Below are positions 24,283 through 33,958 of a stretch of 50,388 nucleotides of DNA, piece by piece. How positions within the stretch are numbered: position 1 is the stretch's first letter; the number at the start of each line of letters is the position of its first letter. The DNA comes from Balneolaceae bacterium ANBcel3. Its GTDB lineage: Bacteria; Bacteroidota; Rhodothermia; Balneolales; Natronogracilivirgulaceae. Location: NCBI GenBank assembly GCA_030012235.1, contig JASCXY010000003.1, positions 1 to 50,388 of the forward strand, in the 5' to 3' direction. The position numbers and the translations under genes were made by a program. The notes under the pieces are model-generated. The model was not told where the DNA came from. It saw only the letters and a program-made list of their open reading frames with translations, and searched no databases.

Positions 24283-27042
24283 GTGCCTTTTGCACATGTT
24301 TGTATTTATCTTCTCTTAACTTCTCTGCTGGCCATAATCCCGCATGACAGGCTTGCAGGTATGAACAGCCCTGAAGATCCTTTGTCAAGGCCAGATACTA
24401 CCCTCAGAGATACGACCATAACTGTTCCTGATGAAGTCCCCGTCGTTCCTCCAGACCCGGATACCCTGCAAGCGCCCGCTCCGGATAACACCGATGAATC
24501 CATCTCCCGGGAACGTCCACCTGAAAGAACTTCTTCACAGAATCAAGGCAAGCAGGTTTATTTTTCTTCAAGAGATTCTCTTCGCTTTGTGGCCCGTGCA
24601 CCAAGACAAGCTTTTTTATACGGAAATGCCGATGTATCCAGTGATCTCGGGCGGCTTACCGCCGGTGAAATCATGCTGGATCTGGATAAAAATGAAATGA
24701 GCGCACAGGCAGGCATCCCTGGTGATACGTTGTCAGAGCCTGTTCTTGAGCGGGGAAGCGACCGTATACGTAGTCAGCGCATTGCCTATAATTATCAAAC
24801 CGACAAAGGTAAGTTTGATGTGGCCCGCATTTCCATGGATCAGGGAAATGTTATAGGTACACAGGTTAAACGCACCGCTCCGCATGTAATTTTCGTGGAA
24901 GATGGCATGTACTCAACCTGTGAACTGGATCATCCCCACTTCTATATCCGGGCCCATCGTATGAAAGTGGTCGATGAAGATGAAATCTTTTTTACCAGAG
25001 CCCGGCTGTATATTTTAGACATCCCGTATCCCCTCATTTTTCCTTTTGGCTATGTCCCCTCCGGAATCACCCGCCGTCAATCCGGTATTCTTGAACCTAC
25101 GTTTACCTATCAGGATCAGCAGCGAAGAGGACTCGGTCTCCAGAATCTTGGCTGGTTTCAATATTTCAGCGATTATCTCACAGGAACGGCCTCGTTTGAT
25201 ATCTTCACATCGGGATCCTATTACATTGACTCCCGGCTGAATTATAGCCGTACAGGCCGATATACCGGTTCTCTTACGCTTGGATACTCCAGAGACCAGG
25301 GGCTTGAATCAACAGATCCCGATTTTTCACGAACCATTCAACGCCAGCTGGCATGGAATCATCGCCAAACCATTAATCCTTATTCAAACTTTTCTGCGAA
25401 TATCAATTTGCGAACCCAGGATTTCTATCGTGTAAACTCTTATGACATCGACGACAGGGCCGAAGTAACCACTTTTTCCAATCTCTCCTATAACTTCAAT
25501 CAGCCGGAAGGGCGGTATACCGTGAGCGTAGCCAGCCGGTATAACCAGAATTTTGCAACCAATGCAACCACGCTGACCGGACCGGATGTTAATTTTTCTA
25601 TGCGCCGGATTACTCCTTTTCAACGGTCCGGTCCCGCATCCGCTTCTTCCTGGTACGAATCCATCAATATTCAGTATCGAAGCAATTTTCAATCGCGCTA
25701 TAACTTCCGGCCATTGGATCCTGATTCTGAGATCGGATTTTTTGAGGCCTTATTTAACCCGTCCAAACACCGGGAAGCCACCGGAGATTTCAGACATATT
25801 AACACCGGTATCCGTCATAATGCTTCTGTAAATGCCCAGCTACTGAGCCGAAATAGCATTACACTCTCCTCCAGTATTTCTCTTAATGAATATTGGTATC
25901 CGCAAACCGTTCGAAAAGAATGGAATGCTGAAGAAGCACGTGTAGAGACGTTCATGCAGAGTGGTTTTGCCGCCGGAAGAGACTTCCAGACCAGTATCAG
26001 CGCCAATACTACGATCTATGGTATCAGTCAAACACGAATAGGCCGCTTTCAGAGTTTCAGACATACCTTCAGGCCATCGCTTAGTTTTAGCTACAGACCG
26101 GATTTCAGCGAATCTTTTTGGGGTTATTATCGAACCGTTCAATCAAATGCAGACGGCGCAACACAAAAATATTCCATCTTTGAAGGCGGAATTGTCGGCG
26201 GTCCCGGTTCCGGCAGGCAACAATCCCTGGGGCTCACCCTTTCGAATGTACTTGAAGCCAAGGAGGTAAGAAGGGATTCAACCGGAGAACGAAACGAACG
26301 TAACGTCCGCCTTATTGATCAGTTTAATCTGAATGCCAGCTATAACTTCGCTGCAGATAATTTCAATTTGTCCGATTTGAACGCCAGTTTTTCAACCTCT
26401 TTCATTCAGAACCTGAACCTGAGAGCCAATGCCGTTTTCAGTTTTTATGACACCGATGACGATGGTAATCGGATTGACCGCTATTTGTGGCAGGATTCCG
26501 GAAAATTTTTGAGAATGACCAGCTTTTCTCTTACGGCCAGGACAGAGTTCCGAAGTGATGGCGGAATGCGCGGACGGTTTGAACCATCTCACACCCACTT
26601 CCCAAAACACTACGACCCATTGGATCAGACCCAGTTTCATCCGGTAGACCAGGCTCTCTTACACGGTCGTGTTGAACGAATTGATGTACCCTGGTCTGTT
26701 TCTCTAAACTTTAATTATAGCTGGAGGGAGCTTCCCGGCGGAAATTCCCGAAAAACGGCGGTACTAAACGCTCAAAATATTCAGGTCCGGCTTACTCCGG
26801 AGTGGCAGGCAGGCACCCAAATTGGCTATGACTTTATCGAAAAGAAATTAACGCCGTCTCAGTTTAATGTGACACGCAACCTCCACTGCTGGGATTTGAC
26901 CTTTCAGTGGAACCCTTTTTCAGACTTCAAGTTTTTCTTGTTCAGACTCACCGTCCGAGACACTCGTCTGCAGGGATTGTTCCAAAAGTTACCGGGACTG
27001 AACAATCTGGAAAGACGATCCGGAACGATCGGAAGATTCTGA
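24283..27042 (+). CDS. lptD: LptD-like outer membrane LPS assembly protein (large Bacteroidota type)
   Basis: LptD inserts lipopolysaccharide into the outer leaflet. The 919 residues begin at a GTG with a signal peptide (about 1-25), followed by a Pro/Asp/Glu-rich linker (28-85) and the OstA-like N-terminal beta-jellyroll domain (about 90-200; FVEDGMYSTCELDHPHFYIRA). IPYPLIFPFGYVPSGITRRQSGIL leads into the C-terminal barrel. The rest is a long, aromatic and polar barrel region with many short beta strands. Size and domain order match the enlarged LptD of this phylum. The cysteine pattern of E. coli LptD is not conserved. It is the last gene of the plus-strand run. Confidence 0.86.
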   Translation: MPFAHVCIYLLLTSLLAIIPHDRLAGMNSPEDPLSRPDTTLRDTTITVPDEVPVVPPDPDTLQAPAPDNTDESISRERPPERTSSQNQGKQVYFSSRDSLRFVARAPRQAFLYGNADVSSDLGRLTAGEIMLDLDKNEMSAQAGIPGDTLSEPVLERGSDRIRSQRIAYNYQTDKGKFDVARISMDQGNVIGTQVKRTAPHVIFVEDGMYSTCELDHPHFYIRAHRMKVVDEDEIFFTRARLYILDIPYPLIFPFGYVPSGITRRQSGILEPTFTYQDQQRRGLGLQNLGWFQYFSDYLTGTASFDIFTSGSYYIDSRLNYSRTGRYTGSLTLGYSRDQGLESTDPDFSRTIQRQLAWNHRQTINPYSNFSANINLRTQDFYRVNSYDIDDRAEVTTFSNLSYNFNQPEGRYTVSVASRYNQNFATNATTLTGPDVNFSMRRITPFQRSGPASASSWYESINIQYRSNFQSRYNFRPLDPDSEIGFFEALFNPSKHREATGDFRHINTGIRHNASVNAQLLSRNSITLSSSISLNEYWYPQTVRKEWNAEEARVETFMQSGFAAGRDFQTSISANTTIYGISQTRIGRFQSFRHTFRPSLSFSYRPDFSESFWGYYRTVQSNADGATQKYSIFEGGIVGGPGSGRQQSLGLTLSNVLEAKEVRRDSTGERNERNVRLIDQFNLNASYNFAADNFNLSDLNASFSTSFIQNLNLRANAVFSFYDTDDDGNRIDRYLWQDSGKFLRMTSFSLTARTEFRSDGGMRGRFEPSHTHFPKHYDPLDQTQFHPVDQALLHGRVERIDVPWSVSLNFNYSWRELPGGNSRKTAVLNAQNIQVRLTPEWQAGTQIGYDFIEKKLTPSQFNVTRNLHCWDLTFQWNPFSDFKFFLFRLTVRDTRLQGLFQKLPGLNNLERRSGTIGRF

Positions 27043-27067
27043 TCTGCCTCGCTTACAAAGAAAGGAA

Positions 27068-27724
27068 TCAATCTATGAACCCGCTGTTGCGCAGAACGTC
27101 TTCGGTTAATCCTCCACCTGGTTTTTGATTGCCAGACTCCCGATTCTGCATAAACCGAAGAACATATTTGCCAAGGATATCAAACTCGAGATTTACTTTA
27201 TCTCCTTTTTTCCGATGCTTGAGTACCGTGTGCTCCCAGGTATAAGGTATTATAGCAATGATAAACTGGTTGTCAGATTCTCTGGCCACCGTCAGACTGA
27301 TTCCATCTACCGCGATACTGCCTCTGCCCACTACCAGGTCTTTCCACTCCGGGTCATATGATATGGTATAAAGCCAGTTCGTTCCCTCTTTTTGAACAGA
27401 TTCAACCACCCCTGTGGTATCAACATGCCCCTGGACAATATGTCCGTCAATCCGCTGAGATAACGTGAGGGATCGCTCAAGATTCACCTCATCTCCCTTT
27501 TTTAATGAACCCAGAGCCGTTTTACGAAGGGTCTCTTCCACCATTTGAACCGCAACCCTTTTAGTTTCTTTACGCACTACCGTCTGGCACACCCCATTCA
27601 CCGCAAGGCTGTTATCAATCTCCAGCTCTGCAGCCAGATGACACTCAATTTCGAGCTCTTTTCCACCACCGATATCCTTCACCGATGTGACCTTACCCAG
27701 TTCTTCAATGATTCCATTAAACAT
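27068..27724 (-). CDS. ribE: Riboflavin synthase alpha chain
   Basis: The enzyme dismutates two 6,7-dimethyl-8-ribityllumazine molecules to riboflavin. The 218 residues hold two lumazine-binding repeats: residues 1-95 (MFNGIIEELG, NGVCQTVV) and about 96-190 (DGHIVQGHVDTTG, SIAVDGISLTV). It lies 33 bases after ribD. No FMN riboswitch is evident upstream of either. Confidence 0.96.
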   Translation of the reverse strand: MFNGIIEELGKVTSVKDIGGGKELEIECHLAAELEIDNSLAVNGVCQTVVRKETKRVAVQMVEETLRKTALGSLKKGDEVNLERSLTLSQRIDGHIVQGHVDTTGVVESVQKEGTNWLYTISYDPEWKDLVVGRGSIAVDGISLTVARESDNQFIIAIIPYTWEHTVLKHRKKGDKVNLEFDILGKYVLRFMQNRESGNQKPGGGLTEDVLRNSGFID

Positions 27725-27757
27725 AGTTCAACTGTATTAAGTTTAAAAATAACGGCC

Positions 27758-28876
27758 TCAAAAATAACCGGTATATAACATATCATCACCGACCTGTGTC
27801 CAGTTTTCTGTCTTCAGAGGAATGATTTCACTCATTCGCTCTACTCCTAGCCCAAGGACACTTCTTGTTCCACCTCCCAGCATTTTAGGAGCCAGAAACA
27901 GATGGATTTTATCCACCAGATTTTGTCGTATCAAGGCTGTAGCCAGATTACTTCCCGCTTCTACCAATACCGATGTAATCCCGAGCCGACCAAGTTCATT
28001 AAATGCCTGCTCAAGATTGCAGTGCCCGTTTAACTCCGGTACAACAACGTTTTTTCCATGAAACGGATCCGGTTGCAACAACTGAAGCGCAGGATCCTCA
28101 TTACCACCAATCCCTTTATTGTGGGTTATACGAATGGTTTTGTGTTCATGAATATCACTGAACAAGTGCAATTGGTCGGGTAAGGTACCCGGACCGTCAA
28201 GAACTACCCGCCGTGGCTGCCTTCCTTCCACATGACGAACAGATAGCCGGGGATTATCAAACAGCGCCGTATTTCGTCCTACCAGCACTGCATCATACTC
28301 ACTGCGCCATTGATGAACCAGTGCTCTTGAGGCCTTCCCTGTAATCCACTTTGAACTTCCATCGGGTGCAGCAATATATCCATCCAGAGTCTGAGCCATT
28401 TTCAATATTACAAAAGGCTTATGAAACTGAATGTAGAATAAAAATGCTTCATTCATTTTCCGGCCTTCTTCTTCCAGCAGTCCGGTTTCCACCTTAATCC
28501 CTTTTTTTCGGAGTAAGGCAATCCCCTTCCCGTTCACTTTCGGGTTCGGATCCTCCATGGCAACCACAACTCTTTTCAACGGGTACTTAGCCAGTTCATC
28601 AGCACATGGAGGTGTTTTTCCATGATGGGCGCAGGGTTCAAGGGTCACATAAACCGTTGCATCAAGAAGATCGGACGGGTCTTTTACCTTTTTAAGAGCA
28701 TTTATTTCAGCATGAGGCTGGCCGTAACGCTCATGATACCCCTCTCCAATACGAACACCTTCTTTAGAATAAATGACACACCCCACAAGTGGGTTCGGAG
28801 AGACATATCCTTTTCCCTTCTGCGCCAGAGCCAGCGCTTTTTTCATTCGCTTAGTATCGGCCAAAGAGAATGCCAT
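27758..28876 (-). CDS. ribD: Bifunctional riboflavin deaminase/reductase
   Basis: RibD performs the second and third steps of riboflavin synthesis. The 372 residues join a zinc deaminase domain (about 1-145; H55 and E57 in HAEINA, C82 and C91 in PCAHHGKTPPC) and an NADPH-dependent reductase domain (about 150-372; FVILKMAQTLDGYIA and SKWITG). Both domains look intact. ribE follows directly. A terminator from the upstream ppiD gene separates this pair from it. Confidence 0.97.
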   Translation of the reverse strand: MAFSLADTKRMKKALALAQKGKGYVSPNPLVGCVIYSKEGVRIGEGYHERYGQPHAEINALKKVKDPSDLLDATVYVTLEPCAHHGKTPPCADELAKYPLKRVVVAMEDPNPKVNGKGIALLRKKGIKVETGLLEEEGRKMNEAFLFYIQFHKPFVILKMAQTLDGYIAAPDGSSKWITGKASRALVHQWRSEYDAVLVGRNTALFDNPRLSVRHVEGRQPRRVVLDGPGTLPDQLHLFSDIHEHKTIRITHNKGIGGNEDPALQLLQPDPFHGKNVVVPELNGHCNLEQAFNELGRLGITSVLVEAGSNLATALIRQNLVDKIHLFLAPKMLGGGTRSVLGLGVERMSEIIPLKTENWTQVGDDMLYTGYF

Positions 28877-28883
28877 AGCAAAA

Positions 28884-28913
28884 AAAGGGCGCTGATTTAT
28901 CAGCGGCCCCTTT
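28884..28913 (-). terminator. Intrinsic terminator of the ppiD-like gene
   Basis: An AAAGGG-CGCTGA arm pairs with TCAGCGGCCCCTTT, with a small bulge, and a run of U (A-run 28880-28886 on the plus strand) follows on the minus strand. It lies between the ppiD-like stop (28923) and the ribD start (28876). Confidence 0.8.
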
Positions 28914-28922
28914 GATAAAAAA

Positions 28923-31007
28923 TCACATAGGTTGCATTAATCGCTGTTGCACCCTGAAGTCCCGGATCTCGGCATCGGCCTTAAGGCGATCCATCCAGAT
29001 ACGACCCAGCGTTTCAGTTTTCCGTTCTACAAGTTCATCCCTCAATGATCTGCGGTCAGCCGATGTCATTTCTGATACATCTGCCATTCTGCGTTGATCC
29101 ACAACAAGGACAAAAGCTGCGTTTCTTCCGGTAATCACATTTGATAATTGGCCTTCTGGTATTGAAAAAGCAGCACCAACCAAGGCTGTTTCGCGTCCGA
29201 CACCCGGAATCGTCATCGCATTCATTCGAATTCGTTCTGCCTGACCAATATCTCTACCTGAGGCTTCGGCCAGAGCTTCCATGTTTTCTGAAGCTGCACG
29301 CAATTCTCTTGCCTGATCAGCGACCATTTGCTGCCTCTTCTGATTACGAAGGGTAGTTTCGATCTGAGACTGAACTTCATCCATTGGCCGGGGGCCTTCC
29401 GGAATAATTTCATTTACTTTAAAGACAATAAAATGATCCTCCGTCTCAATAACATTAGAAACCCGGCCAGCTCTCATAACCGCAAGCTCATTTAGAACAA
29501 TCCTGCTTTGTCCAAGGCCCGGTATAAACGGGTTTCCTTCCGTTGCCATTGCTTCTTCTACCGTATATTCATTTCTTTCGGCCTCTTCAACAAAGCCATC
29601 GGAAGCAGCAAAATATTGAAAATCTTCTGCTTCATTTGCAAGACGCTGAACCGTTTCAAACGGATCTGCTTCAACATTCTGACTCAAATCCGCAAATCGT
29701 ATTTCCCTGTTCGTACGGTCTACGATCTGGTAAATATAAAGTCCATCCTCTCCTTCCAGTGGCCCGACTACACTTCCTGGAGCCGCATTGAAAATAGCAC
29801 TGGCATGAGCCTCCGGCTTATCCGTGCGCTCAATGTATCCCATGTCACCTCCGCGCTCGGCACTCTGACGGTGTCTGGAATAGTCTGCAGCCAGTTTTGA
29901 AAAAGAAGCCCCTTCGTTAAGCTGCTCCATGATGTCTGATGCACGACGTCGCTCCGAGTCCGTATTGTGGAGCTGAATTTGGCGTACGCGCACATAAAGT
30001 TGATCCGATGGCCGATCTTCAAGAACACGGATCATATGTACTCTGTCTCCATGCACAAAAGGTTCACTCACCTCACCGGGCTGGAGTTCATAGGCCTTTA
30101 AGTGTTCCGTGCGGACATCAGAAGGTTTCAGGAAGGAATCAAAATACCGGGTTTCTGAAAAATTGTCGTTGAGAAAACGCTCTACATTTTCAGCTGCGGC
30201 AAATTCATCTCTTAGATCAGCCAGCCACTGTATGGTTCTAGTGGTATCTTCTGCCGTTGGAGCTATGGGGAAAGTCACAAAAGAGATATTCCAGGATTTA
30301 TTTCTGAGAAAACGATCCTGATTATTTCTGTAATAGGAGCGAATTTCTGAGCTGCTTACTTCAATATCTTCTGAAGAAATGTCAGAGTAAGGGAATCGGA
30401 TATACCGGAAATCGGCACGGCTGTTCCTTTGCTTGTACTCCTGTTCGATTTCCAGGTCACTCACACGAATGGAGGACTGCATAAACTGCTGCAATTTTTG
30501 CTGACGTCTCTGCTGCCTCAGTTCCTGTTCGATCATAATCCAGACTTCTCTGTTCTCAGGAGCTTCAATAGCATGCTGAAGTGCTATGCGGTCAATCGTT
30601 CCGTCTTCTCTGGTAAACTGCTGACGAATAAACGGATCGGGATTTTCTCCGGTGACCATATCCACCAGCTCAGAATCCGTAACGATGATTCCCATGTCAT
30701 CCATCTTTTTTTGCAGAATTTTGTCTACAACAAGCTGTTCCCATGCCATTTCTTCATATTGAGCACGAACCTCGGTATCAGGGCTGGTACCGGTCTGCTG
30801 GCGATGCTGCTCAGTGAACATGTTTACACGCTGATTGAATTCGGCATAAGAGATGGGGGTCCGGTTTACTTCACCCATATTCTGAGGGCCGGACATCATT
30901 GCATCGAATACCTGGGTATCGGCCAATACCCAAAGCAAGCCAAATGATAAAATAAGGATCCAAATAATATATTTAGTCCCGGATCGAAGTTTTTGCATCA
31001 AACCCAT
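28923..31007 (-). CDS. PpiD/SurA-type periplasmic chaperone and peptidyl-prolyl isomerase
   Basis: The frame opens at 31127 but the ATG at 31007 is favoured: it has a Shine-Dalgarno-like AGAGG (31014-31018) six bases before it and starts a basic segment plus membrane helix (KYIIWILILSFGLLWVLA). From there the protein has about 694 residues, anchored in the inner membrane with a periplasmic body. A SurA_N-like helical region (YAEFNQRVNMFTEQHRQ..., KILQKKMDDMGI) precedes a parvulin rotamase domain (RVRQIQLHN ... GGDMGYIERTDKP) and a long C-terminal helical region. It should help outer membrane proteins fold. It has its own terminator. Confidence 0.92.
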   Translation of the reverse strand: MGLMQKLRSGTKYIIWILILSFGLLWVLADTQVFDAMMSGPQNMGEVNRTPISYAEFNQRVNMFTEQHRQQTGTSPDTEVRAQYEEMAWEQLVVDKILQKKMDDMGIIVTDSELVDMVTGENPDPFIRQQFTREDGTIDRIALQHAIEAPENREVWIMIEQELRQQRRQQKLQQFMQSSIRVSDLEIEQEYKQRNSRADFRYIRFPYSDISSEDIEVSSSEIRSYYRNNQDRFLRNKSWNISFVTFPIAPTAEDTTRTIQWLADLRDEFAAAENVERFLNDNFSETRYFDSFLKPSDVRTEHLKAYELQPGEVSEPFVHGDRVHMIRVLEDRPSDQLYVRVRQIQLHNTDSERRRASDIMEQLNEGASFSKLAADYSRHRQSAERGGDMGYIERTDKPEAHASAIFNAAPGSVVGPLEGEDGLYIYQIVDRTNREIRFADLSQNVEADPFETVQRLANEAEDFQYFAASDGFVEEAERNEYTVEEAMATEGNPFIPGLGQSRIVLNELAVMRAGRVSNVIETEDHFIVFKVNEIIPEGPRPMDEVQSQIETTLRNQKRQQMVADQARELRAASENMEALAEASGRDIGQAERIRMNAMTIPGVGRETALVGAAFSIPEGQLSNVITGRNAAFVLVVDQRRMADVSEMTSADRRSLRDELVERKTETLGRIWMDRLKADAEIRDFRVQQRLMQPM

Positions 31008-31292
31008 AAAAAGCCTCTGATACGTATTTAAAAAAGGATGTTTTCGGTTGATCTGTAAAACCAGCCATTCAAGAGCGAATATTCCCCAATCACCCGGGAT
31101 TCTGATCCGCTTGCGTTTCCTGTTCACTCAGATGCAAAAACACCCATTTGAACGAACGGCCGATCATCATATTAATAGCTTAAAAATATACGGTAATTAC
31201 TGTGAATTACAAAGCACATCCATAGAACGCAATCCACCCTGAATTTCTTTTAAAAAAGATGACGAAAAGGGATCCGAATGGATACCTTCATC
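31008..31292. other. Intergenic region upstream of the ppiD-like gene
   Basis: These 285 bases between two minus-strand genes hold the ppiD-like promoter. I see no RNA gene. The open frame preceding the chosen ppiD start (31008-31127) is Arg/Lys-rich and judged non-coding. Confidence 0.35.
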
Positions 31293-32225
31293 TCAAAAAA
31301 TATCAATTAATCGCATATGCTTGAGGAAATGCCGCGGATCATCCTTCAGTATTTCTGTAATATCTTTTAAATTGCCAATGGTAGCATCCAGGTTATCGTA
31401 TAAAGAAGGATCCCGTATCAGTTTTCCAATGGTTCCTTCTCCCTCATTGATCGCCTGCATCATCAGATGCAATTCACTGCTGACGCCCTCCAGCTCTCTG
31501 GATATAGAGGCCAGTTCTCTGCTGGTATCTTCCAGATTGGTCAGAATTTGTTCAAGTTGCCCCTGCTGACCCGTGCTTAATGTATCCATGTTTGCCAGGA
31601 ACCGGCTCAGACTCTGTATAGACTGATCGAGATCGGCTTTTCGATCCTGTATCAGGGAATGGACCTCGACAGAAGACCCCTTCAGGCCTTCTATGGCTAG
31701 CTGTATATCTTCCCTTGCTCCTTCTTTCATGATGACATTAAATTGATCCAGAAGCTCTGCAAGGTTATGGGTTGTTCGAAGAACATCGGGTTTAATTTCT
31801 TCTGCAAAACCACCTAGCTCTTCAATCGCACCGGTGGCATACCCCCCTTCAATGGTTCCCCCGTCAGGTATCATTTCATCACTGTCTGAAAAATAGAGGC
31901 GAATATGTTTCCCTCCAATTAGATCCGATGCTTCAATAACCGCTTTGGATCCAACCGGAACCCCCTCAGAATAGGTCAAATAAAGCTCCACACGTACCCT
32001 GTTGGGCCCTTCAAGCTCAATTCTTCCCACAGAACCAACCTTAACACCGGAAAGATGCACAGAACTCCCTGTACTGATCCCGTCCACTCGTTCAAAATAG
32101 GTAATGAGCTGAACTCCGGGCCTGAACAGCGGTATATCCTGCATAAACCGGAACCCTATTACAGCTACCAGCATGGCAATTACAATCGTCAGGCCTATTT
32201 TAATTTCATTCTGAACTTTTCTCAA
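31293..32225 (-). CDS. mlaD: MlaD-type MCE domain lipid transport protein
   Basis: The 310-residue protein has one N-terminal membrane helix (IGLTIVIAMLVAVIGFRFM) and an MCE domain (about 38-115; GISTGSSVHLSGVKVGSVGRIEL, SDLIGGKHIRLYF). A long helical and coiled-coil C-terminus follows. MlaD rings bind phospholipids moving between the inner and outer membranes. It is the third gene of the mlaE-mlaF-mlaD operon. MlaB and MlaC genes are not visible here, as is usual in this group. Confidence 0.93.
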   Translation of the reverse strand: MRKVQNEIKIGLTIVIAMLVAVIGFRFMQDIPLFRPGVQLITYFERVDGISTGSSVHLSGVKVGSVGRIELEGPNRVRVELYLTYSEGVPVGSKAVIEASDLIGGKHIRLYFSDSDEMIPDGGTIEGGYATGAIEELGGFAEEIKPDVLRTTHNLAELLDQFNVIMKEGAREDIQLAIEGLKGSSVEVHSLIQDRKADLDQSIQSLSRFLANMDTLSTGQQGQLEQILTNLEDTSRELASISRELEGVSSELHLMMQAINEGEGTIGKLIRDPSLYDNLDATIGNLKDITEILKDDPRHFLKHMRLIDIF

Positions 32226-32257
32226 CGTCTTTTCCTCGTATTCGTTTCAATCAGATT

Positions 32258-32992
32258 TTAAATCGTGTATTCACTGGCTTTGACAAAGGCTTTGAGGGCC
32301 TTGTGGTCACTGGTTTTCATTTCATCTATCGTACCATACCAGCTTAGTTTTTGCTCGTCCAAAAAGGCAACCTTATCCGCTACGCGCAAAACACTGTGCA
32401 TATCATGTGTAATAACCACCGAGGTAATGTCCAGCGTCTCGGCCATATTAATAATGAGGTCGTTGATCTCATTGGAGGTCTGTGGATCCAGCCCGGAAGT
32501 CGGTTCATCATACAAAAGATAATCGGGTTTCAATACAATTGCCCGTGCGAGTCCTACTCGTTTCCGCATCCCACCGGATAACTCGGCCGGAGATTTATTT
32601 CCAATATCAGATAAATTAACCAAATCCAGTGACTCCAGAACTCTGTTCCGAATTTCCTGCTCCGTAAAATCCGAGAAATATCGCAAGGGAAAGGAGACAT
32701 TTTCGAATGCCGTAATAGAATCAAACAAAGCCGCTCCCTGAAACAAGACACCGAATCGCTGGCGCAGTTTCCGAAGTCGGGCATATCGCATTTCAAAAAC
32801 ATTTTCCCCGTCAATCAGTACTTCGCCTTCATCGGGATACAACAAAACATTAAGATGCTTCATCAAAACCGACTTACCAGAACCTGACTTGCCAATAATG
32901 GCCAGGGTTTCACCGGGATGGATATCAATGGATACATCCTTCCATACCAGGTTCTTTCCAAAGCTTTTGGTTAAATTTTTAATTTCAATCAT
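32258..32992 (-). CDS. mlaF: MlaF-type ABC transporter ATP-binding protein
   Basis: The 244-residue ATPase powers the Mla lipid transporter. The Walker A motif is GKSGSGKS (about 34-41), the signature is LSGGMRKRVGLARAI, and Walker B is YLLYDEPTSGLD. The switch His is in VVITHDMHSV. MRKR rather than QRQR in the signature is typical of the MlaF branch. It sits between mlaE and mlaD with short gaps (9 and 32 bases). Confidence 0.95.
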   Translation of the reverse strand: MIEIKNLTKSFGKNLVWKDVSIDIHPGETLAIIGKSGSGKSVLMKHLNVLLYPDEGEVLIDGENVFEMRYARLRKLRQRFGVLFQGAALFDSITAFENVSFPLRYFSDFTEQEIRNRVLESLDLVNLSDIGNKSPAELSGGMRKRVGLARAIVLKPDYLLYDEPTSGLDPQTSNEINDLIINMAETLDITSVVITHDMHSVLRVADKVAFLDEQKLSWYGTIDEMKTSDHKALKAFVKASEYTI

Positions 32993-33001
32993 TGCTGCAG
33001 A

Positions 33002-33739
33002 TTACAGTAATACAAATGCGAGTACAAAGTCAGCCAGCAAAATATAGATACAACTCAATACCGCCGCCTGGGTGGTTGCTTTTCCAACACCTTCTGCCCC
33101 TCCGGTTGCAAAATATCCTTTGAAACAGGAAATAGAGGTGATGATAAAGCCAAAAACAAACGATTTTATAATTCCAAAACTTACATCTGCCGGTGTAAAT
33201 ACCTGCCGGGCCCCCAGCATAAAATCGGATACCGGCAATGCTCCGGTCATCAGCGCACTTGCAATTCCTCCCAATAGCCCTGCCACTACGGCCGTAACAT
33301 AAATGATCGGAAACATAAAAACTCCGGCCAAAACCCGGGGCATCACAAGGAATGTCACGGAGTTAAAACCCATGGACTCCAGTGCATCAATCTGCTCACT
33401 TACCGACATTGTACCCAACTCCGTTGCAATCCGCGCGCCCACACGGCCGGCCAGAACCAATCCACTGATTACAGCGGCAAGTTCGATCAACAGCGACTGA
33501 GATACGATAGATCCAATGGTTGTTGCCGGTATAAAACCCGCTACCAACTGATACGAAGTCTGGATTGTCATTACCGCACCTGTAAAAAACCCAGCCAGCA
33601 TAATGATCGGGAGAGAATCATACCCCGTCTTTACCATCTCATTGATCAGGTTCTTCCAATACATACTGAACTCCGTGGAAGACCGGATTGCTTCATAGAT
33701 TAAACGGCAATAGCGTCCGACATCAATAAAAAGGCGCAT
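33002..33739 (-). CDS. mlaE: MlaE-type ABC transporter permease
   Basis: The 245-residue inner membrane permease contains the MlaE family features: an N-terminal amphipathic helix, LIELAAVISGLVLAGRVGARIATELGTMSVSEQIDALE (the conserved Glu/Gly-rich element) and five or so membrane helices ending in AVLSCIYILLADFVLAFVLL. It is the first gene of the mla operon and diverges from porQ. Confidence 0.95.
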   Translation of the reverse strand: MRLFIDVGRYCRLIYEAIRSSTEFSMYWKNLINEMVKTGYDSLPIIMLAGFFTGAVMTIQTSYQLVAGFIPATTIGSIVSQSLLIELAAVISGLVLAGRVGARIATELGTMSVSEQIDALESMGFNSVTFLVMPRVLAGVFMFPIIYVTAVVAGLLGGIASALMTGALPVSDFMLGARQVFTPADVSFGIIKSFVFGFIITSISCFKGYFATGGAEGVGKATTQAAVLSCIYILLADFVLAFVLL

Positions 33740-33958
33740 CTATCAGAATTATGAGCTTATGCATGTACGATTTAAAAGAATACTACAAAAATTTGTGCAT
33801 TTTTTATAATATGCTCTGGTTGTTGTCACCGTTACAATATCAAAAACAAGGTGATAAAAAAATACTTCCTGCTTTTATACGTTCCTATTTAAGCTTTATT
33901 TGAGAGGCCAGTATTCCAGAGGTCATCGAATTTACCATATTTTGAGCACAATTATATA
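33740..33958. promoter_or_regulatory. Divergent promoter region between mlaE and porQ
   Basis: These 219 AT-rich bases must carry promoters for both operons. CATATTTTG near 33938 is a near match to the -7 pattern for porQ. No other structure was noted. Confidence 0.3.

Noticed and set aside
28877-28922. FMN riboswitch before ribD
   Set aside because: The gap is only 46 bases and holds a terminator; no RFN element pattern is present.
30429-30947. 172-codon open frame on the plus strand inside the ppiD-like gene
   Set aside because: It is a shadow of a well-supported chaperone gene and lacks recognisable domains.
31008-31127. N-terminal extension of the ppiD-like gene
   Set aside because: It is basic and disordered, while the ATG at 31007 has a Shine-Dalgarno-like site and a membrane anchor at its start.
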